The notes under the pieces were generated by a model. It was given only the letters and a program-made list of their open reading frames with translations, was not told the DNA's origin and did not search any database. Position numbers and translations under genes: made by a program. From Cristatella mucedo (lineage: Eukaryota; Bryozoa; Phylactolaemata; Cristatellidae), in contig WPIO01000007.1 of the NCBI GenBank assembly GCA_009760855.2, positions 986,501 to 1,050,500 of the forward strand: 64,000 nucleotides of DNA, given 5' to 3'. Below are positions 1 to 10,815 of this stretch, piece by piece; position 1 is the first letter of the stretch, and every line of letters begins with the position of its first letter.

Positions 1-152
1 GGCTCAGTGTATTACTACGTATACCCCTTACCAGGCTGCCAGGTTTGGTGCCAGTGTCTAGACGGCTGAAAGGCAGGCTCGTGACAAGCCCTACCGTCTC
101 TTCAGCCTTCAGGTAGGTGCACTGTTTGCTAGTGTTACGTTGCTGTTGCCAC

Positions 153-307
153 GCTGGTTTGATCCAGTGGTTAAGGTGTTCGCCCCGACCAAGGTCTGGC
201 TGAGGTGGTGGGCTCGAGCCCCGAGGCATATGTTAAGCGCCTGAATAAAGACTAAGTTCTCTTGGGGCGCTATACAAATGAATTATATTATTTTTATTAT
301 TATTACT
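153..307 (+). mobile_element. SINE-B (tRNA-like head, LINE-like 3' hairpin tail)
   Basis: Box A-like region GATCCAGTGGTTAAGGTG, box B-like GGGCTCGAGCCCC, then GGCATATGTTAAGCGCC, hairpin to GGGGCGCTATACAAATG and ATT-rich tail. Confidence 0.85.
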
Positions 308-1150
308 GTCTCCGGCGGGAGCAGCGCTACTGGAGTCTCACGGGGATATGAAGACACGAGCGGGAGAACGTGAGTGGTGAACGAGACTCTCATCTTTATT
401 CCCTAGGTGGTACATATACGAGCTGGGGGCTGACTCAGTCACCACAGATAATAAAGTGCCTCTGTGGTTGGCAACATGCTGACGTCAAAGGCTGCCTGGT
501 TCAACCACCTGCCTCAGGCGTGGCCATACATCGGTGGCCGAGAAGCAGCAGGCTCACACAACGCTAGAATAACGCTCACACAAAGCTTAGCCCCGACGAA
601 GAAATGCTTGTTGTCGGTTAGCAACATTATCACCTGGTCAAAACCTATAATCTGACAACATAACCAACAAAGCAACAATTATTAATCAATAACGATCAAT
701 CAATAAAAAACTTATACTCTGACAAAGTCCTTAGCAATACTTTTCTGGTATTGGTTGCCGATAAAAGAGCGGCTGATGATTGGCTGCTGTTATTTGTGCA
801 CATGTTGAATGTTTCAAGGTCAGAATAATATTTTTGGGTGTCATACATCTCAATATGTTCAGATTGAGTGCCTGATAAATATCGTCTTTGTTTTACTTGA
901 CCACCGTATTCCAGGTCTCAAATAATTTATGTTTGACAATTAAGGTAAACAGCAGCTCGGGCAGCTTTTTTAATTTGGTGACCTGTTGCTCAAAAACACC
1001 AGGCTGTCGTACGCAACTCACAATTGCACAGTACTATCTAACATCTGCCTGCAAACGTGCTGCTAAGCCACCATCCAAGTTCTTGAGTCAACACTGTGAT
1101 TTATTCATCGTAATTATCACTTTATTATGTCAGTTATCTTAGTATTGTAG
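308..1150. other. No recognised feature
   Basis: Only short open frames of 60-84 codons without matching splice sites or a recognisable protein. Confidence 0.5.
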
Positions 1151-1160
1151 ATGAACTTAC

Positions 1161-1381
1161 TTCAATACGGGGCTAGCAAGGGTAAACTTCTCAGCAGAAA
1201 GTGCCATGAAGCTAGAAACTGAGGATGAAGACTTCAGTAGGGTTTTTACCTTGGGGGTGACCTCTCTCATCTTGTACGTCTTACTGACAGAGAAGCAAGA
1301 GAAACGACGGTCCGCTATATTTTCGTAAGGATCGAAAGCATGAAAGATTCTAAGGAGCCGGTCAACAGTCGATATCAACAT
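1161..1381 (-). CDS. Possible exon, unrecognised protein
   Basis: The minus-strand frame encodes a protein-like segment including LLRIFHAFDPYENIADRRF and YKMREVTPKVKTLL. It ends at a strong donor (TTGAA|GTAAGT on the minus strand). No convincing acceptor or partner exon was found, so the upstream limit is arbitrary (an in-frame ATG). A chance open frame of 74 codons is common in DNA of this composition. Confidence 0.18.
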
Positions 1382-1724
1382 TTTCCTTTGTAAATGTGGG
1401 ATTAGACTTGGTTCCTCATAGATGCTTTTGCAGCGCCGAAGGCTCGGCGGAGTAGGCTTAACCTACCACTTACCTAGCGACGTAACCTGCCGCCTGATGC
1501 CGTTTGGTGCGCGTCTGCGCAATCAGCAGGCCGCCACGAAACGAGCATTTCTGGCGCTGACCTACTTACCGTTACTAAAGGGGGTTCGTCAGTCCGCGGC
1601 GTGAATTAGAAAGCGAGACACAAATTGGGGATTGTACTGAGCTTTATTCGCAAGCCCACAAAGTCGCTACGCACCAAGCTCAGTTTTATATTCACACTAC
1701 TCACACACTCTCGACAGTGCAAGC

Positions 1725-1970
1725 ACTCTTGCGGAGGAAACACGTCTACACACTTAGGCTACTTAAGTCTACAGTGGGGAACGACCCAAATAGACGCAGC
1801 CCGAACCGGAGCCTAGACCCTGACCGGAGAACTAGGGCTCCGCTTCCACCTTGCGGCAGGAATACCCCACTAACGCCACCTCAAGAACTCTTGCGGAGGA
1901 AACACGTCTCCACACTTAGGCTCCCTGCGTCTCTAGGGGGGGGGGTACGTCCCAAATAGACAAAGGAGCC
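1725..1970 (+). repeat. Imperfect 162-bp tandem duplication
   Basis: ACTCTTGCGGAGGAAACACG starts at 1725 and again at 1887. Each is followed by ACACTTAGGCT, then CCCAAATAGAC and GGAGCC (ending 1813 and 1970). The second unit has a run of ten G. Not linked to the LINE or SINE families here. Confidence 0.85.
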
Positions 1971-1989
1971 TGAACCAACGGAATATCTC

Positions 1990-3590
1990 ACACTATACCA
2001 ACTACGTTTAGCTCGCACCGGCAAATCTTTATGCCGAGACCACGTGCTAGTGCGCGCACACAAAAGAAACACAAAATGTTAGCTTTGGCGCGATTCGACC
2101 GTATTCGATGGAGTCCACCGAATCCTCCTAGCGCTGTCTCGTCCTGTTCCGTCCATCGCCGGTGAACAGCCCGCCCTCCTCCCTCGCTTTCAGAGAAACG
2201 AGTCCGACGGTGACGAAGTGAAGCCAGAGAGAAGCCGAACAAAATACCAAGAGCGAGCACCACTCGACTCTTAAATACGTAGCTGAGACAATGGGGGCAA
2301 GAGCTCAGTGGTATTGGGCCCGACACCGTGGCCCATTATGGTAAGGAATTAAAACCGGCACTAGGCCACTGGAATGGCACCACTGTCCAGCTTGAATGCC
2401 GTATGGGTTCCAGGCGATTCCTTCTGGAAAAAGTGGTGGCGGAGGTTGACAGGCCAGCCAACATCAATCAGCAGCTCCCACGGGGAACAGACTAATTCTA
2501 AAGGCCGAATCGCCACTGCTGGTCTCAGAGCTTCCTTGCTTGCTCTTAAGCTCTTGCTGTCTAACCGCACTGGCGCTCCTCTCTGGCTCACTGCTCCAGG
2601 ACACAGGAGTTCTTGCCCGCCGCCGAACAACTCTTGTTCGAACTCAAACTAAGCCAAGGCCAGCAAGGCGCTACACTTTGCTAGGGTTTAGCTGCAGTCA
2701 TTGGCACGACTTACAACCATTCTGGTTGCTTGTTAATAGAGGGTTAGCCCCAATCTTCTGTTTGCTTTTTTTAGGTTTGCCCTTAGTAATAATATGTGGT
2801 CAAGTTCGCAGTAAGACGTAGTCCATTTGGACAAAAGCGTACACAGTGCTTAGACCGGGAGAGGAGAGCATTTCTCACAAACTTACGCAAGCGTCGTGGA
2901 CGGCGGCACGCCACTAAATCGAGAATTTGGATAGGCAAGCGAGGAAGATTTTTTTGCAAGCAACGTCAATGTCATTGTTCTTAACGCTTCGGGCGTTGTC
3001 GATACTTTTTCTTTTACTAAAAATTGCCTAACCTGCAGAGAGAAGTAGACCCAACTGTGGCTAGGAGTACATTAGTTGGGTACAATACTTTTTTGACGGT
3101 TTAACATTTCGGGAAACATTTTGTCAAGATCGTGACGTTTTCTGCGAATGGGATCATGTTCATGAAACACGGCGAAATGAACCGGTTTATGTGCAAAACT
3201 TGGCACATTGGTGGTCAGTTGATTTAGCAAAAATAAAGTAAAAATTATGCATTACAAGAAAGAGACAGTTTCCAGAATTGTTGAAAATTTATTAAAACAA
3301 TTTAAATTTGAAATTTGAAAAAATTTCAAAAAGTTTATACTTGATCTGAAAAAATGTGGATACAATACGTTTTGGTACTGGGTGCACAGCAGATTAAAAT
3401 AATTTAAAGGAGATACTCCGGGGAAGATTAAGGGGGACATTAAATGGCGTGCAATGTAGATTATTACAAAGGACAACATTCAATCCACAACGAAATATAT
3501 CGACTTATAGATATACAAAGCCATTAGTAGAAATGTTGGCTATATTAATTACAAATACTAATACACTTGATAAAGCGCCCTCAGAGGACT
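1990..3590. other. Unassigned; CpG-richer first part
   Basis: The part from 1990 to 2350 has more CpG than its surroundings, and overlapping open frames on both strands at 2361-2650 look like chance. From 3000 to 3590 it is AT-rich with nothing recognised. Confidence 0.4.
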
Positions 3591-3597
3591 AATAATA

Positions 3598-4162
3598 ATT
3601 ATTATAATAATAATGCACGTGATAAAGCGCCCTCAGAGAACCTAATCTCTTTCTAGGCGCTGTACATTTGCTGCAAATTGAAATGCAATTGAATTGAATG
3701 ACTCAATCTCTTTCTAGACATATTAAATTTTCTGCAAAGGAAATACGATCGAATGGTGAGTGATATCATGCTTGATAAACAGCATTCGCTTCCACAATTC
3801 TTATGCAATGACAACTACTCTCCTACTGCCGACTATGGCTCATCCTTTTCAGTGGTCCTAAGCTTCCATGCTACTCACTACCTCAACTGCTCTCCTAGCT
3901 CTGCTATGCTTCCTAGTTTCTCTTTGTTGCGTGAGACGAAGTCTTTTAGCTACCGAATGCGTAACGAAAGCCGCTGAGGCTGTGAGTGAGCTATACAAAA
4001 CTCTCCTGCGCAATACCCACATGGTCCTTATGACTTTGTGGAGTTACAGACGGAGATACATTACATAACATTATGAATAACATGGTTAGGGGTGACACGC
4101 ACAGGGTCAGCATGCAAGTGTGGTTAGTAGCAGCATGCACAGCGTCAGCACGCATAAGTTAA
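3598..4162 (-). mobile_element. LINE-1fam minus-strand 3' end, split by a LINE-2fam insertion
   Basis: From (TAA)n and the inverted hairpin (AAGCGCCCTCAGAG at about 3633) through the 3' UTR to 3781. Homology resumes at about 4073 (ATGAATAACATGGTTAGGGG) and ends near 4162. A second broken hairpin remnant sits at 3541-3590. The interruption is a + strand LINE-2fam 3' end. Confidence 0.87.
3782..4072 (+). mobile_element. LINE-2fam 3' UTR copy nested in LINE-1fam
   Basis: Matches the 3' UTR of the longer LINE-2fam copy at 57590-57893, ending TTACAGACGGAGATACATTA plus a short tail. It sits inside the minus-strand LINE-1fam 3' UTR. Confidence 0.88.
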
Positions 4163-4384
4163 GACGTTAGTCAATTTCGGCAATATGAGGCTGTTGGGGT
4201 TTTGTCATTGTTAAGCACCATGAGCAGATATGAATGATATTGGAACCATAAACTAAGCAGGTTTAAAATGCAACCATCTTATCTTATAGCTGCATTTCGC
4301 AAGCCAGAAACCCAGAATTCTTTTTTAGACTCGTACGTGGTGGAATGTGCAATAAGATACAATTAATGACAGCAATAGGGGTTC

Positions 4385-4510
4385 ACCTCTGTAATCACCT
4401 ACGGACAAGGTCGAGGGTTCTAGTCTTACAAAAGGAAGTTCTTTATTATCCCTTGCAAAAGACAATGGTAGCCGGAACTATTTTTCTAGGTGCTATATAA
4501 ATGAGCTCAT
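4385..4510 (+). mobile_element. SINE-B-like copy, decayed
   Basis: Box B-like GGTCGAGGGTTCTAGTC and tail AGGTGCTATATAAATGAGC; the central part is diverged. Confidence 0.55.
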
Positions 4511-4716
4511 TTAAGCAGCTAACTTTTAAATTTCGCCCTCTAACAATATTTTTCAGACCGTAGTTAAAGCTAAAGGCTGGCGGCATTACCCATTGGAGCC
4601 AATAACCTTCATATCGCATCTTCAGTAATTCCTAGTTAAAACTACTAATATCTACTAATATCTAATATTTTATTTACACGTAATTCCTAGTTGTCAATGT
4701 GGCAGAATTACAGCTA

Positions 4717-5330
4717 GTAGCTAATGTAATGTAATTTATCTCCGTCTGTAACCCCACAAAGCCCCAAAGACTATGTGGGTGTACGCAGGAGAGTTTTTTT
4801 CTAGCACACAGACAGCCCAAGCTGCTATCTATACTCACTCGGTAGCCAAAAGACTTCATCTCACGCCAAATAGATAAAGCGTAAAGCGCAGTTGAGTCTG
4901 GAGAGCAGTTGAGGTACTGGGTACATGGAAGTGGCAGCTCAGGACGTGCTCGAAAGAACGTGCTCGAAAGGACCGCTGAAAAGGATGAGCCATAGTCAGG
5001 CATGAGTAGTCGGCAGCAGGAGAGTAGTTGTCGTTGGGTAAGAACTGTTGAAGCTAGTTCGACAGTCTAGGACCGCCAACGGTCTGTAAGTGGAGGAATG
5101 CAACAGTGAATTTGTTGTCCACAAAGGACCTGAAGGCACGAGGAAGCAGAAACTGGTGCAGCAGTTCAGCTAGTTATGAAGAAGCCATGCCGTGGCGGGC
5201 GTTGTGTAAGCCCGGGTGAGCCAGTGTAAGAACTTTGCTCTGTATCCGTAGATCAAACGGCAGCCATCATAGCTTTTTTAATTAATGAGACACACACTCA
5301 TACCTTTGGGATTTGCAAACTAGCCCTGCA
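4717..5330 (-). mobile_element. LINE-2fam minus-strand 3' part
   Basis: Minus strand: tail (AATGT repeats at about 4722), 3' UTR, then decayed coding end matching LAELLHQFQPVRALRS and VLTLTHKA. Stops and indels throughout. Confidence 0.85.
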
Positions 5331-5851
5331 GCCAAATGGCAGATGACAGCAGATTGTCAACTATCGATGCTCAGCACAGCAGAAAGGTCACGTAGTGCAT
5401 CGAGCTGTAGGCCTCGTAGCTGAGATGATCGGGGATATGCTTCCTCGTGGACAGTGGCCCGCAAAACTAAGGGGGCTGGGCGCTTAACCCATAGGGAATT
5501 GTAAATTACTGCACTGGATGCATTGACTGCTTAACACATTTAAGCATCAGTCACCTCAGAAATTAGGTCATTTGGGTGCTATCGATGAAGCTTCGAACGA
5601 AGCTAACAACAGGATGCTGCAGGCCATTTCACCTTCCGGTCGCAGGTAGCATGGAAGGTAGCCATAGGCTCTGCCAATATCTTGGCCGCAGAGTCTCCAA
5701 AAAGGCAGATTTTCGAACGCGAAGAATGCGAGCTCACGAAAAAGCAGGCTGTAAGATTATCGGGTGGAAAATTGACAGGCTTATTTAAAAAAAAATATGT
5801 ATGTCGTCTCGGTTGAAAAGAGAGGGCGAGCCAGATTTATAGGCTGTAATA

Positions 5852-6012
5852 ATAATAATAATAATGCACTTGATTAAGCGCCCTCAGAGAACTTAATCCC
5901 TCTCTAGGCGCTTTACATTTGCTGCAAAGGGAAATGCAATTGAATGGTGAGTAAGATCATGCTTGATAAATAAACAAAATGAATAACATGGTTAGGGTCG
6001 ACATGCACAGGG
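5852..6012 (-). mobile_element. LINE-1fam minus-strand 3' end fragment
   Basis: (TAA)n, inverted hairpin and about 90 bases of 3' UTR, then homology stops abruptly at GACATGCACAGGGGC. Confidence 0.9.
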
Positions 6013-7687
6013 GCTATGGGCCTTTAAGGCAGGTACGTTTTAGGCTTGCAGTTAGCATGCCGGCTGCAGACTTGGGGGCTCCAATCAACCTCTTGACTTC
6101 CCTACTGTTGTCTTAGCGCATATTTTGTCGTAGTGTTAGTCAGAACTTCAAGGGGTCTTAGAAAGAGTGGCAAGGTTGTCTGACTTCAGATGGCATGTAC
6201 GAACAATGAGGCTGGTTCCGATGCATGAATAATGGAACAGAGATAGTTATGGAGTTATCCGGAGATAGTAAGTTTTGCATAGCAATTCCTTAGAGCTGGT
6301 GCGTGTGACTTAAGCAGGTTCTAGTGTTAAAAGGCCCTGAACTAGGTTTAGTCTTTTCGCCGTGACAATATCTTGACTAATGACAAAGTTCATTAACTCT
6401 ATAGTCATGTGGATTTAAATGGGTCTTCAGCTTCTGGACAGCCGAGGTTTCATGCCTGCAATCATCATTATCCAGTGCAGATCGTAGTTGGAATACTCTG
6501 TCACCAGAGCAGTGCAACAGCCAAGCATTTTTTTCGCACATATTTCGTGGAAACACAGTCGTCCAAGTGGCGTAGCCAACTAAACCACCGTAAACCAACG
6601 GTAATGGCAGATATAATCTAGGGTAGGGGAGACTGAGGTGGTAAGCCATCTCTTCCTTCATTTTTCTCAGTGCCGATTTGTGGGTTGAAGCATTTTGGTT
6701 TTTCAATATGTCGAGTACATTAGCTAGGCAGTACATGGTGGAACCTTCGCAGTACGCCCTAAAGAAGAAACGTAGCAGAGTGCAGATCTGTCTTACGCTC
6801 GGTTCCCAGACCGGTTCGTGTATGCTGGGAAGTAAAATATGGGAAACTGTATAAGCGATTGGGTTCATTGGAAGGTGACTGATTCAGTAAGAATAAATTT
6901 TTACGTTTTCTAACACGAGTAATGATTACCGCATTACGTAGCCTAAAGGTGGAGGGGGCATGAACTTCATTTGCGTCTCTGCTCAAGTCTCGTACACGGA
7001 TCTGTAGAAGCTCGTGCTTATACATGCTCACTGTGTTTATTTGTGCGCTTCAATATATCGGGAAGAACTAAGCACGAACCATGTTTCTAAGTAAGACCTA
7101 TCGGGCGGCTCATTTCTGTGACACTGACCACTCGGTCCCTTGGAAATTGGTAAGCCGAGCTAACGACTAAACCAATTGAGACTTTTCTGACTTACTTGTA
7201 CGCTCTCCAATGTATAGCCTACTTCGCCTTTGAGGCCTGGCTGAGCTAGTGACCGCGATACACGCGTAAATAATTTCACTTAAACTCATCGTCGCTGTCT
7301 CACTCTCTATCCCGGGAAACATGGCACCATGTGCACGTTTGTGTACGCCAGAAAAAACTTCATGGGAATTTAATATGGGCAATTGATCACAGCTCGATCT
7401 TACCGGGACCTGCTAGTTATCTATTAACTGCACCCTGCCCAGCTCAAGGAGGCCACTCAAGGAGGCCAATAGTGCCTGTATCACGACCAGCGTGTGGGTC
7501 CGGCCTAGGGCAGTCACTAGGCTATAGAAAAAATGCCTTGAGATAGCCGTTGGTTGCCAGAGTGTAGCATGTGCATGCTACAAGTTCGCCGAAGTGTCAC
7601 GGCTATGGCAAGAACAGTAAGTTTCCATTCCAACTTTTATCTTACGGCGTTTGCTCGAAATTCATTCTCTGGTGCTCACCCAAGTTA
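6013..7687. other. Unassigned stretch
   Basis: Holds a 163-codon minus-strand open frame (6377-6868) that I do not recognise and that is within chance expectation. Nothing else is supported. Confidence 0.4.
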
Positions 7688-7765
7688 AAAAAGCGCCTAG
7701 GAAGAGGTTGAGTTCTCTGAGGGCGCTTTATCAAGAGCATTATTATTCTTATTATTATTATTAAA
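7688..7765 (+). mobile_element. LINE-1fam 3' hairpin and tail only
   Basis: Only the last 80 or so bases of the family: AAAGCGCCTAGGAAGAGG...GGGCGCTTTATCAAG and ATT repeats. An extremely short 5'-truncated copy. Confidence 0.85.
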
Positions 7766-8256
7766 GGCCCGGAATATAATCAGGAAAAGGTTTTAGGAAT
7801 GAGGCCTGTTTTCCTTACCCGTGCGTCTCCACGAACGTCCCATTTGGCATTCGCATAGCTCTTCTTTGATGGCGGGAAGAGGTGACCTTGTTTACAAATT
7901 TAGAAAAGCTTGCTTACAATTTTCTCAAAAATTTTGTAATTTACTTCCCGCATTTTTATTCAGTGATGAAATGTCGTACTACAGTAAACCAGCCACAACA
8001 TCATTGATGAATTGACCAATTGCCGTCCAAATTTTCAACAGACGGGAACCAAATATGCAATAGAAAGTATTTAGTCAGCTGTGCATCGAGCTTTGCATGA
8101 GTTAGTAGCAGTTGAAGCTTAGAGCCAGGAAGTCGTATGTTGCGGCTGGTGCTGCATATAATTGCGTCTCTGCTGGTATTGAATAGACTGCTCTAAGCTA
8201 AAGATACGGACTAGTTACATTAAAAATTTAAGGGTGCTCTTTATGTAATTTAATGT

Positions 8257-8915
8257 AATGTATCTCCGTCTGTAACTCCACAAAGTCATAAAGACCAGGT
8301 GGGTGTTACGCTGGAGAGTTTTGTATAGCGCACTCACAGCCTAAGCGGCTTTCGGTACGCATTCGGTAGCCAACAGACTTCGTCTCGCGCAACAAAGAGA
8401 AAGTGGGAAACATAGCAGAGTCAGGAGAGCAGTTATAATAGTTAGTAGCATGGAAGTAGCAGATCAGGACCGCGGAAAAGGAAGAGCTATAGTGGGCAGT
8501 AGGAAAGTAGTTGTCGTTGTGTAACAATTGTGGAGGCGCATTTTACAGCCTAGGACCTGCAGAGCTAAAGCTTCTGTCGCCAACGGTCTTTAAGCGGGGG
8601 AATGAAGCAGCTAATTTATTTTCTATACAGGGCCTGAGGGCGCGAACAGGCTGAAACTGGTGCAGCAGTTCAGCTAGGTACGAAGGAGCTAAGCCGTGGC
8701 GGGCCTTGTGGGTCAGCGTAAGAACTTTGCTCTGGATCCGTCGCTCAACCGGCATCCATTCTAGCTCTTTTAGCAAACGATACACGTGCTCAAACCACTG
8801 GGACTTGAAGACTAGTCTTGCTATTCGTAGTTTGCTGCAGTGGTCTAATAGCTTTCTTTGGCAGCCCAGCCAATAGGGAATTGCAATAATCAAGCCGAGA
8901 CAGGACTAGAAGAAG
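8257..8915 (-). mobile_element. LINE-2fam minus-strand 3' part
   Basis: The minus-strand open frame 8543-8893 encodes IAIPYWLGCQRKLLDHCSKL, then LELEWMPVERRIQSKVLTLT-like sequence and LAELLHQFQPVRALRPCIE. This is the RT C-terminal region of LINE-2fam. The 3' UTR and AATGT tail follow to 8257. Fairly well preserved; homology ends near 8915. Confidence 0.9.
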
Positions 8916-9510
8916 GTAGGGCCAACGCAGGATGCAGGAAGGTTCTCACTGACCCGCCGGAGAAGGCCCGCCGAGAGGTATTGACTAATGGCGACATCGC
9001 ACCTTATGCTAAGCAGGTCCTGTTTTGTGTAGCATATCCGAGGACAGCTCAAAAATAGTCACAGCAAGGATAGCAGCGGAATACCTGAGGGTATTACGGA
9101 GAAATCAAGTAAAGGTCCATACCACGCTAGGAGTCGCACAAGGCCGCTATCTAGTGCGTGGAGGAAAGTGATATAGCTACCGGCAGCGCACGGTGCCTGG
9201 GCGTACCGGTGTTGCACCGACGACGGGCTAGCCGCGTTTCGCGGCACCCGCGTCACTAGTGTTAGTCACGTGCCTGAAACGACTAGTGACGCTCCGAGCT
9301 CTGCGTTTTTTGGCAACGGACTTAAGTGCAAAAGCTGCAGTCGAAGCGAAGCATCAATTATATCCTTACCCGTAGCCTAGCCAAATTAAAGAGACTACGT
9401 CATCGAGTCTTTTGGCACGCACCCAACAAGTCACTCGGCTCCAGTAAACTGAGAGCATTTGGGAAAAGGCCTATTCAGGCTTATCCAACCGTGAAGCGGG
9501 GCGATATGCT

Positions 9511-9672
9511 AATTAAATAAATAAAAATAAATACTAGCTGATTTAAAAGCCTCTTTTGAATAGCGACAGAAGACCCCTTACGGCCATCGCCACCGGTGGC
9601 AGCGGCGATAAAGGATCGCCGACCGTAGGATTCGATCCCACCACCTCGGAGCCAAGACCGTCAAAAGAAACC
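9511..9672 (-). mobile_element. SINE-A copy, minus strand, lacking its head
   Basis: Tail of AATAAAT repeats, TAGCTGATTTAAAAGCCTC, GGCAGCGGCGATAAAGGATC and box B complement GATTCGATCCC. Box A is lost at the right end. Confidence 0.88.
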
Positions 9673-10640
9673 ACAAACAATGGTGCACTTCATGCACATT
9701 TTCGGTTTTGCCCCATCGAGGTCATGGTCTAGCCTAGATTTTGCGCCTGCTGGTGAATCGGGGAGCTCAATGCTTCTTGACAATCGAGCAAGATGCTCGT
9801 ATTTCTCCGTCGTCAGCCCTTTCTATGCTCGGCAGCTAGACGCGAGTACCAATTATTGCAGGCACTGGCGCCTAACCCCCGAAGCGATGGCTAATTAATG
9901 CAACTGTCTTGTGAACTACAATGACTACGTCTAAAAATATGCCGATCTATTGAGGCCTTAAGTATTGATGTGAGCTTTCACGACAACATAGGCACGATGC
10001 TTGACTCCAGCCAGCGAGCAGTTCTAGCGTAACGGGCGGCCCGGCACGCTCGATATTTCCAAGGCAGCGACTTAACGTTGGGCTGCCGAACACAAACTCT
10101 CAATAGAAAATCGCTATAGCTCTAATTATTCCTTGGCGGGTGACCGCGGAGCGGATAAGGATATTGCTTGCGGTTGCTGGCAGCCGCCGTATGATATAAC
10201 TTTTCTTAGTGCCGCCCTAGCCGTCGAAGCCCAGCGGTTGTGGGAAATGCAGGGCGAGGTGGGAGCGGACTTCGAGGTGTGGCACACGAAAAGTTAGCTA
10301 CGTAAAACGCTCGTTCGCCAAGGGACGAGCTTGGCTTGACTTGCACGGTAGGATTATGTGCCGACGACAACGTCAGATCCCAGTTGCCACCGATCACGAG
10401 ACCACTTATCGATGCGTTCTGTGCGCTGGAGGCCATTAAGGCCGCCGTCAGTCGTTGCTGACGGCTAATGTCGTCTTTCTAATCGTAAAGCCCACAAGCG
10501 AAATCTTTAGGGTATCAGCCGTGGGAGTGGAGGACTGTTCGCCGAGCTCCAGCCGACAAAGGTCATAACCTCTTTCTGTCATTTGCAGGCTACATTCACA
10601 CAGACCGTTGCCGCTAGTGCATGCTAGCGGACCGAGAGGA
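9673..10640. other. Upstream flank of the C16orf89-like gene
   Basis: Contains whatever promoter the gene has. I see no TATA box at a convincing distance and no repeat. Confidence 0.4.
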
Positions 10641-10815
10641 ATGAAAGCTGGCGGCCAACTCGTTGTACTTCTCGCCATTGCGACCAGCTGCCGTGCTTTG
10701 GATCAAAAAGATCTCGACAGCGCATTAGTGGGTCTGCAGAAGGTGATGAACTTCTTCAAAAGTCAAGCAACCGAGTTGAACGTAGATGCTATCTTTGGAT
10801 TACGCCTTGCTCAAG
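10641..10815 (+). CDS. C16orf89-like: Exon 1 of C16orf89-like gene: signal peptide and first helix
   Basis: Encodes residues 1-58 plus the first base of codon 59. [19 protein letters not shown] is a typical signal peptide: a lysine, then a hydrophobic core, with probable cleavage before LDQ near residue 19. The mature part begins with an amphipathic helix containing [11 protein letters not shown] and ends [14 protein letters not shown], which matches the vertebrate stretch around LDGMVGVRVLEEQL. The donor is CAAG|GTACTG. I chose ATG 10641 over the in-frame ATG 10608 because it puts the hydrophobic core at the N-terminus; the longer start would add 11 residues. Any 5' UTR exon or promoter is not resolved. 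Confidence 0.8.

Noticed and set aside
6377-6868. 163-codon minus-strand open frame
   Set aside because: Not recognised, no supporting splice or neighbour evidence. In 64 kb of this composition about one frame this long is expected by chance.
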